Shown here: positions 16,701-25,074 of the stretch, piece by piece
Layout of the letters: each line of letters opens with the position of its first letter
How positions within the stretch are numbered: position 1 is the stretch's first letter
From: an uncultured Paraprevotella sp.
GTDB lineage: Bacteria > Bacteroidota > Bacteroidia > Bacteroidales > Bacteroidaceae
DNA length: 64,000 nt
NCBI GenBank assembly: GCA_900546665.1
Contig: URDY01000007.1
Coordinates: 62,001-126,000 of the forward strand
Direction: 5' to 3'
Notes under the pieces: generated by a model
Database searches by the model: none
What the model was told of the DNA's origin: nothing
The model's input: the letters and a program-made list of their open reading frames with translations, nothing else
Translations under genes and position numbers: made by a program

Positions 16701-17858
16701 CAGCGAGGTGGCCCATAAAGAGCTTTCCCATACATGATCCGCGTTGCTTACAGATCCCCAATAGGCATTGTTGGACGTAATCTTGAATTTGTTGGCTTTG
16801 TGGGTGGAATAACCGAAAACAAGTGACTTGACCGCCATGTCTTTTACTTTATCCCATGTTATGCCTTCCGGTAGCGTCACTTTTCCTTGTCCGTACTTAT
16901 AGACGAAAGCACAAATCATGGAAAAGTCAGCATTGGTACGTACGCCGTCTTCATTGTTTTGTCCTGCGCTGTTGGCTTTGAAATATCCGCAGGCTTCATT
17001 CTTGCTGTTCGGAGCCTGGCAGTCATACCAGATGTTTTTGGCATATTGCATGGATTTGGCCAGCATTTGCAGTAAATCGGCTTGCATGTCTTCTTCACTG
17101 ACGAATTCGTGTGTGATCACTCCTTCGGTAGGTGAAGAAACCTTGTCTTCCGTATCTCCTTCAATGACAGGTGCATCCGGATCGTATGAACCTTCGGGCA
17201 GTTTGTACAGTCTGAAGTTGTCGTAAGCAATCTGGCTTCCGCCGTTTCCCCAGATCATTTGTGAGGTAATGGTAATTTTAGAATCAGATTTGAGTATGAA
17301 TTTTATACTGTTTTCTGTCCATTCGCTGTTTGTCATGATGTTGGTGCTGCCGGGTATGCAACTGAAGGATGCAGTTCCCAAGGTCTGATCGGTTTCGTCG
17401 TAGATATTGACTGAAGCCATGGACGCGGCATTATTGGCTGCAAATGCCTTATGGACAAATGTCAGTTCGTATTCACCTGCAGGCAGTTTCTGAGATGTTT
17501 CCTGTTGTAGGGCAGATGAGGCGCTTCCCCATCCGAATCTTTGGTAGTAAGCAAAATCTCCGTCTATGATTGGTGTTTGTCCAAAGCCATTGTCTGTAAA
17601 ACAGTTTTTGTTGATAAGCAGAGATCTGCCTTCAGCGGGAGGGGTGATGTTCCAGCCGGACGGTGAGATGTTCCAACCACGTAAGCCATCGCTGCTTTCT
17701 TTGACGATTTTGTCAGATTCAGGAGTACATAAGTCTGCATCCTCTTCGAATGAATGGTTTTGAAGATAATCCTTGGTGACATCGTCTTGCCCATGTAGGG
17801 TGCTACACAGGTTGAAGGCACAGCATATTCCAACCAGTTTAGTAAGAGCTGTTTTCAT
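13791..17858 (-). CDS. Large secreted modular protein, probable polysaccharide-active enzyme with sorting-type C-terminus
   Basis: 1355 residues. Signal peptide (MKTALTKLVGICCAFNLCSTLHG, cleavage near 24). Residues ~27-235 form a beta-sandwich binding-like module starting VTKDYLQNHSFEED and ending YDNFRLYKLP. Residues ~245-700 look like an alpha/alpha toroid of the polysaccharide-lyase type, with aromatic and His-rich stretches (DFTLQNHNYFHTSYQ, NGWETNILSCALGLYP, MPNGNDWSMFLYDQ). A beta-rich region (~700-1060) follows, then a second module, VTDQYLKNPSFEED (~1068-1300), similar to the first. The end (VYNIQGMEIRHN, GLRKGLYIIDGQKILL) resembles a type IX sorting domain. No SusC/SusD or other glycan genes adjoin it. 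Substrate and catalytic residues are not established. Confidence 0.75.
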   Translation of the reverse strand: MKTALTKLVGICCAFNLCSTLHGQDDVTKDYLQNHSFEEDADLCTPESDKIVKESSDGLRGWNISPSGWNITPPAEGRSLLINKNCFTDNGFGQTPIIDGDFAYYQRFGWGSASSALQQETSQKLPAGEYELTFVHKAFAANNAASMASVNIYDETDQTLGTASFSCIPGSTNIMTNSEWTENSIKFILKSDSKITITSQMIWGNGGSQIAYDNFRLYKLPEGSYDPDAPVIEGDTEDKVSSPTEGVITHEFVSEEDMQADLLQMLAKSMQYAKNIWYDCQAPNSKNEACGYFKANSAGQNNEDGVRTNADFSMICAFVYKYGQGKVTLPEGITWDKVKDMAVKSLVFGYSTHKANKFKITSNNAYWGSVSNADHVWESSLWATSLAFASHFLADELSEAQKEYIYNMIKAECNYELQRSIPTGYNGDTKAEENGWETNILSCALGLYPNDALAPQWFNKLREFAINCYSQTDDANDNTIIDPEYDQKTVKDLYKGQNLYDDFTLQNHNYFHTSYQNVVIQELGESYLALKLFQGENPKWQTNALMHNNQEVMDNVLCQLALADGELAMPNGNDWSMFLYDQITSYSTMACFLKDPNALLLENLAYKNIKARQSTTTDGSWLLNSDIGPRRMGVEGHRVMMTYLMHEMASTQQLAPAEWADFSRKFEAAKLFTSQNIVRANTSERFSVFSWSNGLKSYTGYIAANNPDKNKIIVPYKAHNTGNIIGWYNVNGKGINASPVVNGVYDLKGNSYTMNGKLSTNDNSLENNFTIYSTGGNAFIYMDYVTGKTNGTITAEQGGLMAISVDPFTKEQRTLYHAKGRFQSDGKQLTKFQTPWVNIDNQVGIVHSDKKNQMAFGDRELNSSIYLAKIYPSYDNNMRTFSNDEIIDRRHIIYYSQVNAETTAALSAQVQSLTDIVPEGWNGVIVADPDSTRYLLLSNYMGDLNCKLTDITLPYGAPVFTAVTAINDNKATATFRCDANHSVANTLRVFVEGTGIQAWQAENDSCAAYLDNPGDKETKVNVTILNNNKVSSAQITLKANSRIQVYIKDGDIVYDEINVGEGESAFTDVTDQYLKNPSFEEDLTYSQIGSVTLGNVTYNPCYTNNVPAVDKRWAQILPIEGWQNENLLTNENGSNFCLLYSMPYSSTMYCVSPSNIGNSASIMPAPAIDETCGKRCLSIMNSWDSGLNRITQTLQLPEGEYKLQFLMQYVCANETRHANQNTISTTGGNTNYSYCGISYNDTKDYYYPRLANNWEYIECPFTLNEATDVELSMGLETTASTGAANNTRLYIDNIRLFRKGNNPDHISETATNSQYVNVYNIQGMEIRHNVPASQATKGLRKGLYIIDGQKILLDK

Positions 17859-17920
17859 GATGATTAGGTTTTAATTATTTTTTCATCAAAATTAGATAAT
17901 TAGAAATGTGTTAGCGAGCA

Positions 17921-17928
17921 CAAATATA
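17921..17928 (-). promoter_or_regulatory. -7 box (TATATTTG) for the secreted modular protein
   Basis: The plus strand reads CAAATATA, 62 bases upstream of the ATG at 17858, giving a leader of roughly 55 bases. No clear -33 TTG. Confidence 0.5.
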
Positions 17929-18008
17929 AATATAATTATGAGAAAAATAAAATTTATTTAATATGATGTTGGAATGCGGATCTGAAAAGATTAAAGTACC
18001 ATAATAAA

Positions 18009-18039
18009 TTGTAGGAATCGAACTAAATATTTAATTTTA
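18009..18039 (+). promoter_or_regulatory. Putative promoter for pepT
   Basis: TTG at 18009-18011, 20 bases, TAATTTTA at 18032-18039. The last G of the -7 consensus is A. The ATG follows 25 bases later. Confidence 0.45.
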
Positions 18040-18064
18040 CATATCAATTTTAAAAAGCAAAGTT

Positions 18065-19288
18065 ATGGATTTACTGGAACGGTTTTTGAATTATGTTAAA
18101 TTTGATACGCAGTCGTCTGAAGAAAGTACGGCATGTCCGAGTACAGACAAGCAAATGGTTTTTGCCCGTTATTTGAAATCGGAATTGGAAAGTCTGGGCT
18201 TGTCGGAAGTCGTTTTGGATGAGAACGGTTATCTGTTTGCCACATTGCCTGCCAATGTGGAACGCCAGGTGCCGACGATCGGATTCATTGCCCACATGGA
18301 TACGTCTCCTGATTGTTCCGGCTGCAATGTGTCTCCACGTGTAGTGGAAAAATATGCTGGAGGTGACATCGTATTGTCTGCCGAAGATGGTATTGTGACT
18401 TCTCCAGACTGTTTTCCTGAATTAAACGATCATATAGGTGAAGATCTGGTCGTAACGGACGGTCATACTCTTCTGGGTGCGGATGATAAGGCCGGAATTG
18501 CGGAAATTGTACAGGCGATGGTCTATTTGAAAGAACATCCCGAGATTGAGCATGGCAAGATCAGGATCGGATTTAATCCTGACGAAGAGATCGGTAAGGG
18601 TGCGCATCTGTTTGATGTGGAAAAATTCGGATGTGAATGGGCCTATACGATGGATGGAGGAGAAATCGGAGAGCTGGAGTTTGAGAACTTTAATGCGGCA
18701 TCGGCCAAGGTAAGTGTGGAAGGTCTGAGTGTGCATCCGGGGTATGCCAAGGATAAAATGCGCAATGCGGCATTGATCGCGGTGGAGTATGCCGGGTTAT
18801 TGCCGGCCGATCAGACGCCCCAGACAACGGATAATTATGAAGGCTTTTTCCATTTGACGGGAATGAAGGGCGCAGTGGAGAAAGCGGAACTTTCTTATAT
18901 CATTCGTGATCATGACCGGACTAAGTTTGAAGAACGGAAAAAACTGATGATGGATCTGGCTGCCGGATTGAATGAAAAGTATGGTGAGAATACGGTGGTG
19001 ATCGACATCCAGGATCAGTATTATAACATGCGCGAAAAGATTGAGCCGAAGATGGAAATTATTGATATCGCATCGGAAGCCATGAAAGAAGCTGGAGTCG
19101 TTTGCAAGGTCAAAGCAATTAGAGGAGGTACGGATGGTGCCCAGTTGTCATTTATGGGATTACCTTGCCCGAATATCTTTGCAGGAGGACTGAATTTTCA
19201 TGGCCGTCATGAATTTGTTCCTGTGCAGAGTATGGAAAAGGCCATGATGACCATTGTGAAGATAGCTGAAATTACAGCGAAAAAATAG
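18065..19288 (+). CDS. pepT: Peptidase T (tripeptide aminopeptidase)
   Basis: 407 residues, M20B family, the usual length. Removes the N-terminal residue from tripeptides in the cytoplasm with two zinc ions. Visible ligands and catalytic residues: AHMDTSP (His77, catalytic Asp79), GADDKAG (bridging Asp140 or 141), [11 protein letters not shown] (Glu174 general base, Glu175 metal), [14 protein letters not shown], and the C-terminal His in [11 protein letters not shown]. The antiporter gene follows after 7 bases, so the two may share a transcript. Confidence 0.96.
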   Translation: MDLLERFLNYVKFDTQSSEESTACPSTDKQMVFARYLKSELESLGLSEVVLDENGYLFATLPANVERQVPTIGFIAHMDTSPDCSGCNVSPRVVEKYAGGDIVLSAEDGIVTSPDCFPELNDHIGEDLVVTDGHTLLGADDKAGIAEIVQAMVYLKEHPEIEHGKIRIGFNPDEEIGKGAHLFDVEKFGCEWAYTMDGGEIGELEFENFNAASAKVSVEGLSVHPGYAKDKMRNAALIAVEYAGLLPADQTPQTTDNYEGFFHLTGMKGAVEKAELSYIIRDHDRTKFEERKKLMMDLAAGLNEKYGENTVVIDIQDQYYNMREKIEPKMEIIDIASEAMKEAGVVCKVKAIRGGTDGAQLSFMGLPCPNIFAGGLNFHGRHEFVPVQSMEKAMMTIVKIAEITAKK

Positions 19289-19295
19289 TTGAATT

Positions 19296-21551
19296 ATGGA
19301 ACAGCATATCCCCACGCTGATACAGGATCTGGCCATGATATTGGTCGTGGCCGGTTTTGTATCCCTTCTTTTCAAGCGTTTGAAACAGCCGCTCGTCTTG
19401 GGTTACATAGTGGCTGGTTTTATCGCCGGACCGCATTTTGAGTATACTCCTTCTGTACAGGATGTGCACAGTATTGAGGTTTGGGCACAAATCGGAGTTA
19501 TCGTGCTTCTGTTTACGCTCGGATTGGAATTCAGTTTCAAGAAGATTGTTAAAATGGGAGGTGCGCCGGTAATTGCTGCCCTGACCATCATTTTCTGTAT
19601 GATATTCCTGGGGAGCGCAGTGGGGCATCTCTTTGGGTGGGGAAAGATGAATTGTATCTATCTGGGGGGTATGCTGGCCATGTCTTCAACAACGATCATT
19701 TACAAGGCTTTTCAGGATCTGGGCTTGTTGCAGAAGAAATTTGCCGGACTGGTTCTCAGTGTGTTGATACTTGAGGACATCCTGGCCATTGTATTGATGG
19801 TTCTTTTGTCTACATTGGCAGTCAGCAATAACATCGAAGGCCGTGAGATGATTTTTGCGATTCTGCATTTGCTGTTCTTCCTGGTGTTATGGTTTGTGGT
19901 CGGACTGTATTTTCTACCCAACCTTTTGCGTAGTTTTAAAAATCTGTTGAATGAAGAAACATTGCTGATTTTGTCTTTGGCATTATGTTTCGGAATGGCT
20001 GTGGTGGCTGTATATTCAGGATTTAGTGCGGCATTTGGGTCGTTTGTGGTTGGTTCCATATTGGCAGAAACCGTTGAAGCGGAACATATCGAGAGATTGG
20101 TTTCGCCGATTAAGGATCTGTTCGGTGCGATTTTCTTTGTATCGGTCGGCATGCTGGTAGACCCTCAGGTCCTTATCGAATATGCCGGCCCGATTATAGC
20201 CATAACTTTTACTATTCTTATAGGGCAGGCCGTGTTTGGTACATTGGGTTTTGTCTTGGCGGGACAGTCCTTGAAGGAAGCCATGAAGTGCGGATTCAGT
20301 ATGTCTCAGATAGGTGAGTTTGCCTTTATTATAGCTTCGCTGGGTATGACGTTAAATGTAACGAGTGATTTCCTTTATCCTGTTGTAGTGGCAGTTTCCG
20401 TTATTACGACCTTCACTACACCCTATATGTTGAAGTTGGCAGAACCGGCATATAACGGGGTTTGCAGGGTCGTACCCCATACCTGGATCGCTTTTCTGGA
20501 AAGAATGACATCGGGTGGATTTACGGTTGGGCATCCCGGACATTGGAGAGAGCTGATCATGACAATGGTGCGTCAGATTGTTGTGTTTTCCATATTATGT
20601 ATTACATTGATTACCTTGTCATTCCGTTTTCTGCTTCCTTTTTTGCGTGAAATAGTTCCTCATTGGTGGGCTAATGCATTGTGCGGAATCGTTACTTTGG
20701 TTTGTCTGTCTCCTTTCTTGAGGAGTATAATGGCACGTGGACAGCGTTCCAAAGTCTTCAGACTGTTGTGGAACGAGAACAGGGCTAACCGGTTACCTCT
20801 GATTTTTACCTTGATAGTTAGGGGAACAGTGGTTTGTGCTTTTGTGTTTTATATAATCAGATTTCTGGTTCCTTTTGCAGATGCACTGCTTTTGTTGTTT
20901 GCCATGCTGTTTGTCATAGCCATTTTGTTTTCAAGGCGATTGAAAATGAATGCCATCCACCTGGAAAAGAATTTTATGAATAACTTGAGGAGCAGAGAAA
21001 TCAAGGCTCAGCAGGAAGGCAGGATGAAACCCAGTTATGCGGACGGTTTGTTGACACGTGATCTTCACCTGGCAGATCTGGAAATACCGGTTGATTCGGA
21101 ATGGTGTGGCAAGATGTTGAATGATTTGAATCTGGGGCATTATTATAACATTAATATTGCTTCTATTATCCGTGGAACACGGCATATCAATATTCCTCGT
21201 GGAGATGATCAGCTTTTCCCAGGTGATAAGATACAGGTTATAGGCACAGACAGCCAGATTGACGCGTTTTCATGTGCATTGCAGCAGACACGTGTACAAG
21301 AGGATGCACATAATACGCAAATAGATCAGGAAATGATCCTCAGGCAGTTTGTGATTGAAGAAGGATCGGAATTTATCGGAGAAAAATTAAAGGACAGCGG
21401 AATACGAAACCGTTACCATTGTATGATAGTTGGTTATGAGAATGCTGATGGTATTCTGGAAAAACCGGATGTGGAACGGGTTTTCTGTAAGGAGGATGTA
21501 TTATGGGTGGTAGGAGAGCGTAGTGCCTTGCGGGAACTGATGACCCGTTGA
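19296..21551 (+). CDS. CPA2-type cation:proton antiporter (KefB-like) with two TrkA-C domains
   Basis: 751 residues. The N-terminal ~390 contain about 12 membrane segments of the Na/H exchanger fold, including the CPA2 signatures VLGYIVAGFIAGPHFEY, QIGVIVLLFTLGLEFSFKKI and FGAIFFVSVGMLVDPQ. Further hydrophobic segments occupy ~430-560. The C-terminus has two RCK-C (TrkA_C) domains: LADLEIPVDSEWCGKML...FPGDKIQVIGTD (~595-660) and FVIEEGSEFIGEKLKDSGIRNRY...KEDVLWVVGE (~685-745). There is no TrkA-N nucleotide-binding domain. It likely exchanges K+ or Na+ for H+ under ligand control; ion preference unknown. Confidence 0.9.
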   Translation: MEQHIPTLIQDLAMILVVAGFVSLLFKRLKQPLVLGYIVAGFIAGPHFEYTPSVQDVHSIEVWAQIGVIVLLFTLGLEFSFKKIVKMGGAPVIAALTIIFCMIFLGSAVGHLFGWGKMNCIYLGGMLAMSSTTIIYKAFQDLGLLQKKFAGLVLSVLILEDILAIVLMVLLSTLAVSNNIEGREMIFAILHLLFFLVLWFVVGLYFLPNLLRSFKNLLNEETLLILSLALCFGMAVVAVYSGFSAAFGSFVVGSILAETVEAEHIERLVSPIKDLFGAIFFVSVGMLVDPQVLIEYAGPIIAITFTILIGQAVFGTLGFVLAGQSLKEAMKCGFSMSQIGEFAFIIASLGMTLNVTSDFLYPVVVAVSVITTFTTPYMLKLAEPAYNGVCRVVPHTWIAFLERMTSGGFTVGHPGHWRELIMTMVRQIVVFSILCITLITLSFRFLLPFLREIVPHWWANALCGIVTLVCLSPFLRSIMARGQRSKVFRLLWNENRANRLPLIFTLIVRGTVVCAFVFYIIRFLVPFADALLLLFAMLFVIAILFSRRLKMNAIHLEKNFMNNLRSREIKAQQEGRMKPSYADGLLTRDLHLADLEIPVDSEWCGKMLNDLNLGHYYNINIASIIRGTRHINIPRGDDQLFPGDKIQVIGTDSQIDAFSCALQQTRVQEDAHNTQIDQEMILRQFVIEEGSEFIGEKLKDSGIRNRYHCMIVGYENADGILEKPDVERVFCKEDVLWVVGERSALRELMTR

Positions 21552-21572
21552 TACACTACGCCTTAATATGGT

Positions 21573-22010
21573 TTATGACTCGGAGTCATCCTCGTCGTCC
21601 ATGTCAAAATCAAAAAACAGATCATCCAGATATTCAGGAGTATTTGTGAATGAGTCCAGGCTTCTGCGTTCCTTCTTTGTGGGACGTCCTGTTCCCCGGG
21701 CTCTGTCAATGAATCCGCTGATTCTGTTCATTTCAAGCAGTTCATATTGTTCAGGAGGTGTCACGTTTTCCAGAATCTCTGGTATCAGTTTGGCTCCAAC
21801 CCGTTTTTCAATGGTTTGTTTGATTTTGAAAGAGTAGGTGATAGGGGGCTTCTTGACATTGATGATGTCGCCGACTCTGACTGTACGTGATGGTTTAAGC
21901 TGTGCACCATTGAGTGAGATTTGCCCTTTTTTGCAGGCTGCTGCAGCCATCGATCTGGTTTTATAGATGCGGGCTGCCCACAACCATTTGTCTATTCTGG
22001 CTTCTTCCAT
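21573..22010 (-). CDS. S4-domain RNA-binding protein (Hsp15-like)
   Basis: 145 residues. N-terminal S4 fold: RIDKWLWAARIYKTRSMAAAACKKGQISLNGAQLKPSRTVRVGDIINV. Hsp15 (HslR) binds 50S subunits carrying nascent chains after heat shock and helps recycle them; this protein has the same length class and domain position. The C-terminal tail is very acidic (DLFFDFDMDDEDDSES). It lies 6 bases after pth on the same strand, in a translation-related cluster with rplY. Confidence 0.88.
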   Translation of the reverse strand: MEEARIDKWLWAARIYKTRSMAAAACKKGQISLNGAQLKPSRTVRVGDIINVKKPPITYSFKIKQTIEKRVGAKLIPEILENVTPPEQYELLEMNRISGFIDRARGTGRPTKKERRSLDSFTNTPEYLDDLFFDFDMDDEDDSES

Positions 22011-22016
22011 TACGTT

Positions 22017-22580
22017 TTATTTTTTGTTGAAGTGATTCATCGTAAACTGGATTCCTGAAAGACAAAAGCTTTTAATCATTTCGTCAGCTACGGTCAGACG
22101 TTCCTCCATTGTTTGCAGATTCTCTTCTGTGAATTGCCCCAACACATAATCAACCTGGCCTCCGCGCGGAAAATCGTTTCCGATTCCGAATCTCAGACGG
22201 GCGTAAGCCTGTGTTCCTAAAACGGCAGCAATATGTTTCAGACCGTTATGTCCGCCATCACTACCGTTAGGCTTCATTCGTAAGGTTCCGAATGGGAGTG
22301 AAAGGTCATCAACAACTATAAGCAGACGCTCCAATGGGATGTTTTCCTGATTCATCCAGTATCTTACGGCGTTTCCGCTCAAATTCATGTAGGTGGATGG
22401 TTTCAGTAGAACAAGTTGCTGGCCTTTTACGGATAAGGTGGTTATTGCACCGTATCGTTTATCCTCAAAAACGAGATTGGACGCCTTGGCAAGGGCGTCC
22501 AATACTCTGAATCCTATATTGTGGCGGGTTCCGTCGTACTCTTTTCCGATGTTGCCCAATCCGACAATTAAATATTTCAT
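22017..22580 (-). CDS. pth: Peptidyl-tRNA hydrolase
   Basis: 187 residues, the standard length. Cleaves peptidyl-tRNA released from stalled ribosomes. The family residues are all visible: [18 protein letters not shown] (Asn10, catalytic His20), [16 protein letters not shown] [25 protein letters not shown] (catalytic-site Asp) and GGHNGLKHI (Asn that positions the substrate). It lies between rplY (20 bases upstream) and the S4 gene. Confidence 0.97.
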   Translation of the reverse strand: MKYLIVGLGNIGKEYDGTRHNIGFRVLDALAKASNLVFEDKRYGAITTLSVKGQQLVLLKPSTYMNLSGNAVRYWMNQENIPLERLLIVVDDLSLPFGTLRMKPNGSDGGHNGLKHIAAVLGTQAYARLRFGIGNDFPRGGQVDYVLGQFTEENLQTMEERLTVADEMIKSFCLSGIQFTMNHFNKK

Positions 22581-22600
22581 ATTCTACGTGGATAATCTGA

Positions 22601-23191
22601 TTACTTATCTGCAGCTGCAGCTCTAGCACCACGAGTCATCTTAACCTGGCATACAACAACTTCCTTGCTGGTGATCAATTCCAGACCTTCGAAGTGAAGC
22701 TCACCAACCTTGATAGTCTTACCAAGACCCAAGTTTGTAACGTCGATCTCCAAACGCTCAGGGATGTTGGTGTAGATAGATTTAACTTTCAACTTACGTA
22801 CAGAAGCTGCCAAACGACCACCGGCTTTAACACCTTCTGCAAGTCCTACCAACTTGATGGGCACTTCCATAACGATAGGCTTCTGATCTGTGATTTCATA
22901 GAAATCAACATGCAGAACGTTATCTTTTACAGGGTGGAACTGGATTTCCTTCAAAACAGCCTTGCACTCCTTGCCGTCGATGTTCAGATTTACGCTGTAG
23001 ATGTCCGGTGAATAGATGAGGTTACGCAATTCGTCGTTAGTAGTTGTAAATGACAGAGCTACTGGAAGACCTTTTTCGTCTTTTGCTTCACCATAAAGAT
23101 TACATGGAACACCGTTTGATTTGCGGATTTCACGACTTGCCTTTTTTCCGGTTGCAGTTCTTGCTGTACCTTTGATACTGATTTCTTTCAT
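22601..23191 (-). CDS. rplY: 50S ribosomal protein L25/general stress protein Ctc
   Basis: 196 residues: an N-terminal L25 domain that binds 5S rRNA (ISIKGTARTATGKKASREIRKSNGVPCNLYG) and the C-terminal TL5/Ctc beta domain (KDNVLHVDFYEIT, VPIKLVGLAEGVKAGGRLAASVRKLKVKSI). The long form is normal for this phylum. First gene of a likely operon with pth and the S4 protein. It has a full promoter at 23292-23322, giving a leader of about 95 bases. Confidence 0.96.
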   Translation of the reverse strand: MKEISIKGTARTATGKKASREIRKSNGVPCNLYGEAKDEKGLPVALSFTTTNDELRNLIYSPDIYSVNLNIDGKECKAVLKEIQFHPVKDNVLHVDFYEITDQKPIVMEVPIKLVGLAEGVKAGGRLAASVRKLKVKSIYTNIPERLEIDVTNLGLGKTIKVGELHFEGLELITSKEVVVCQVKMTRGARAAAADK

Positions 23192-23291
23192 TTTAATTAA
23201 AATTTGTGTTACTCTAAATTAAGTGTTTTGCTTAATTCTCCATCACACGATGCGTAGCATCACAAAACGTGATGATGCGAAAAGCGGCTGC

Positions 23292-23322
23292 AAAGATACT
23301 CTTTTTTTCTTTTAAAAACAAT
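23292..23322 (-). promoter_or_regulatory. Promoter for rplY-pth-S4 operon
   Basis: On the minus strand TTG (plus CAA at 23320-23322), 20 bases, TATCTTTG (plus 23292-23299). A complete match to the Bacteroidetes consensus. Confidence 0.8.
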
Positions 23323-23340
23323 TTTTTGTCCGCCTATTTT

Positions 23341-23673
23341 TTAGAAATCAATGTCCAGCTTGATTGAACCGGATTCATTTTCTTCCTTCAAAGCCTGTGA
23401 ATTGCCTTCACGGATAAAGTTGATGGCATCCTGCATGCCATTCATGAAGTTTTCGAAGTCTTCCTGATAGAGGAATATCTTGTGTTTCTCGAAATTAATG
23501 CTTGGAGAGTCCTGGTCGCCTGACACCACTTTTTTGCTTTCTGTGATAGCCAGAAACATTTCGTCTTTGCGATTCTTCTTCACATCTACATAATAGATAC
23601 GTTTTCCGGCCTTGATGGTCTTTGAGAAAACGATCTCTTTATCTGCCTCAATATTTTTCTTTTGCTCGTTCAT
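23341..23673 (-). CDS. PUR-alpha-like nucleic-acid-binding protein (DUF3276)
   Basis: 110 residues from the ATG at 23673. An upstream in-frame TTG at 23730 coincides with the -33 promoter element and is rejected. The body (EIVFSKTIKAGKRIYYVDVKKNRKDEMFLAITESKKV...INFEKHKIFLYQEDFENFMNGMQDAINFIR) is the single PUR repeat found in Bacteroidetes and spirochaetes, where related proteins bind single-stranded DNA or RNA. Likely a small dimeric nucleic-acid binder with a regulatory role; target unknown. It is divergent from nusB. Confidence 0.85.
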   Translation of the reverse strand: MNEQKKNIEADKEIVFSKTIKAGKRIYYVDVKKNRKDEMFLAITESKKVVSGDQDSPSINFEKHKIFLYQEDFENFMNGMQDAINFIREGNSQALKEENESGSIKLDIDF

Positions 23674-23699
23674 ACCATTATAAAATAAGAAATACGCCT

Positions 23700-23731
23700 C
23701 AAAATTGCTGATATTTTTTAAAACTTCCAAA
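23700..23731 (-). promoter_or_regulatory. Promoter for the PUR-family gene
   Basis: On the minus strand TTTG (plus CAAA at 23728-23731), 20 bases, CAATTTTG (plus 23700-23707); one mismatch to TAnnTTTG. The leader to ATG 23673 would be about 20 bases. Confidence 0.55.
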
Positions 23732-23771
23732 AAAAAAGAGGAAAATATGCATTTTTTCGATATAAAATATT

Positions 23772-23779
23772 TAATTTTG
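23772..23779 (+). promoter_or_regulatory. -7 box (TAATTTTG) for nusB operon
   Basis: TAATTTTG lies 27 bases before the ATG at 23807; no clear -33 TTG. It lies within 75 bases of the divergent PUR-gene promoter. Confidence 0.6.
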
Positions 23780-23806
23780 CATACTTATTATACTTCTTTA
23801 CTAGTC

Positions 23807-24733
23807 ATGATTAACAGAGAAATCATTCGTTTGAAAATTGTTCAGATTACGTATGCTTATTACCAGAACGGGGGTAAGAATATCGATACGGCTGAGAAAG
23901 AACTTTTTTTTAGTCTGGCGAAGGCATATGATCTATACAATTATTTGTTGTTGTTAATGGTTGATATTAATCGTATTGCCATACGTAGCGTCGAAACGGC
24001 GCAAAACCGTTATAACCGTATTCATGAAGGTGAGCAGCCCAATACCAAGTTTATTGAAAACCGCTTTATCACGCAGCTGGAAGTCAATAAACAATTGCTC
24101 GAATTCCAGGAGAGTCAAAAACGGAACTGGAGCAATGAAGAGGAAGTCGTGCGTTCTTTGTATAATCAAATCATTGAAACGGATTATTATAAGGAATATA
24201 TGGCAGATCCTACATTCTCTTATTCACAGGATCGCGAATTATGGCGGAAAATATATAAAAACATCATTTGCAATAACGAGCGTCTGGAAAGTCTGTTGGA
24301 GGACATGAGTCTTTATTGGAATGACGATAAATATATTGTTGATACATTCGTTCTGAAAACCATCAAGCGTTTTGATGAGTCTAAAGGAGCGGATCAGAAG
24401 TTGTTGCCGGAATTTAAGGATGAAGAGGACCGCGAGTTCGCGCATCGTCTGTTCCGCAACACCTTGTTGAATGCTGATTATTATCGCAAGCTGATTAGTG
24501 ACAATACCAAGAATTGGGAGTTTAACCGTATTGCTCTGATGGATCTGGTGATAATGCAGATCGCATTGGCCGAAATCCAGACCTTCCCCAATATTCCTCT
24601 TAGCGTGTCACTTAATGAGTATGTTGATATTGCCAAGATGTACAGTACGCCAAGAAGCGGATCGTATGTCAATGGCTTGTTGGACTCTATTTCAAAGAAA
24701 CTTATTGCGGAGAAGAAGATAATCAAAAAGTAA
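23807..24733 (+). CDS. nusB: Transcription antitermination factor NusB, long Bacteroidetes form
   Basis: 308 residues from the ATG at 23807 (MINREIIRLKIVQITYAYYQ). An in-frame start at 23705 would include the promoter and is rejected. The C-terminal ~130 residues are the NusB fold: DREFAHRLFRNTL, NWEFNRIALMDLVIMQIALAEI, IPLSVSLNEYVDIAKMYSTPRSGSYVNGLLDSI. NusB with S10 binds boxA RNA and supports rRNA antitermination. About 170 residues of helical N-terminal extension, absent from the ~140-residue E. coli protein, are normal in this phylum but of unknown role. It heads the operon nusB-yajC-ybbR-coaE. Confidence 0.92.
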   Translation: MINREIIRLKIVQITYAYYQNGGKNIDTAEKELFFSLAKAYDLYNYLLLLMVDINRIAIRSVETAQNRYNRIHEGEQPNTKFIENRFITQLEVNKQLLEFQESQKRNWSNEEEVVRSLYNQIIETDYYKEYMADPTFSYSQDRELWRKIYKNIICNNERLESLLEDMSLYWNDDKYIVDTFVLKTIKRFDESKGADQKLLPEFKDEEDREFAHRLFRNTLLNADYYRKLISDNTKNWEFNRIALMDLVIMQIALAEIQTFPNIPLSVSLNEYVDIAKMYSTPRSGSYVNGLLDSISKKLIAEKKIIKK

Positions 24734-24757
24734 TTAATAAATAAAACCGATTGAAAA

Positions 24758-25072
24758 ATGAATGTACTGACAGTATTATTGCAGCAGCAGGGTAGTGGCA
24801 TGTCTATGATCTTTATGATGATTGCCATTTTTGCGATCATGTATTTCTTTATGATACGCCCTCAGAACAAAAAGCAGAAGGAAATCCAGAACTTCCGTAA
24901 CAGCATTACTCCCGGACAGGATATCGTTACCGCAGGAGGAATCTACGGTAAGGTAAAGGAAGTTAATGATGCCGACAATACATTGATGGTGGAAATAGCT
25001 TCAGGAGTGAAAATCAAGATATCTAAGAATTCTGTTTATGCCGGTGCACCTGTGGAAGGTACTGGTAAATAA
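24758..25072 (+). CDS. yajC: Preprotein translocase accessory subunit YajC
   Basis: 104 residues: a short N-terminal segment, one membrane helix (MIFMMIAIFAIMYFFMI), then the family signature RPQNKKQKEIQNFRNSITPGQDIVTAGGIYGKV and a small beta domain. YajC associates with SecDF and YidC at the inner membrane. It is 24 bases after nusB and 2 bases before the YbbR-domain gene. Confidence 0.95.
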   Translation: MNVLTVLLQQQGSGMSMIFMMIAIFAIMYFFMIRPQNKKQKEIQNFRNSITPGQDIVTAGGIYGKVKEVNDADNTLMVEIASGVKIKISKNSVYAGAPVEGTGK

Positions 25073-25074
25073 TA

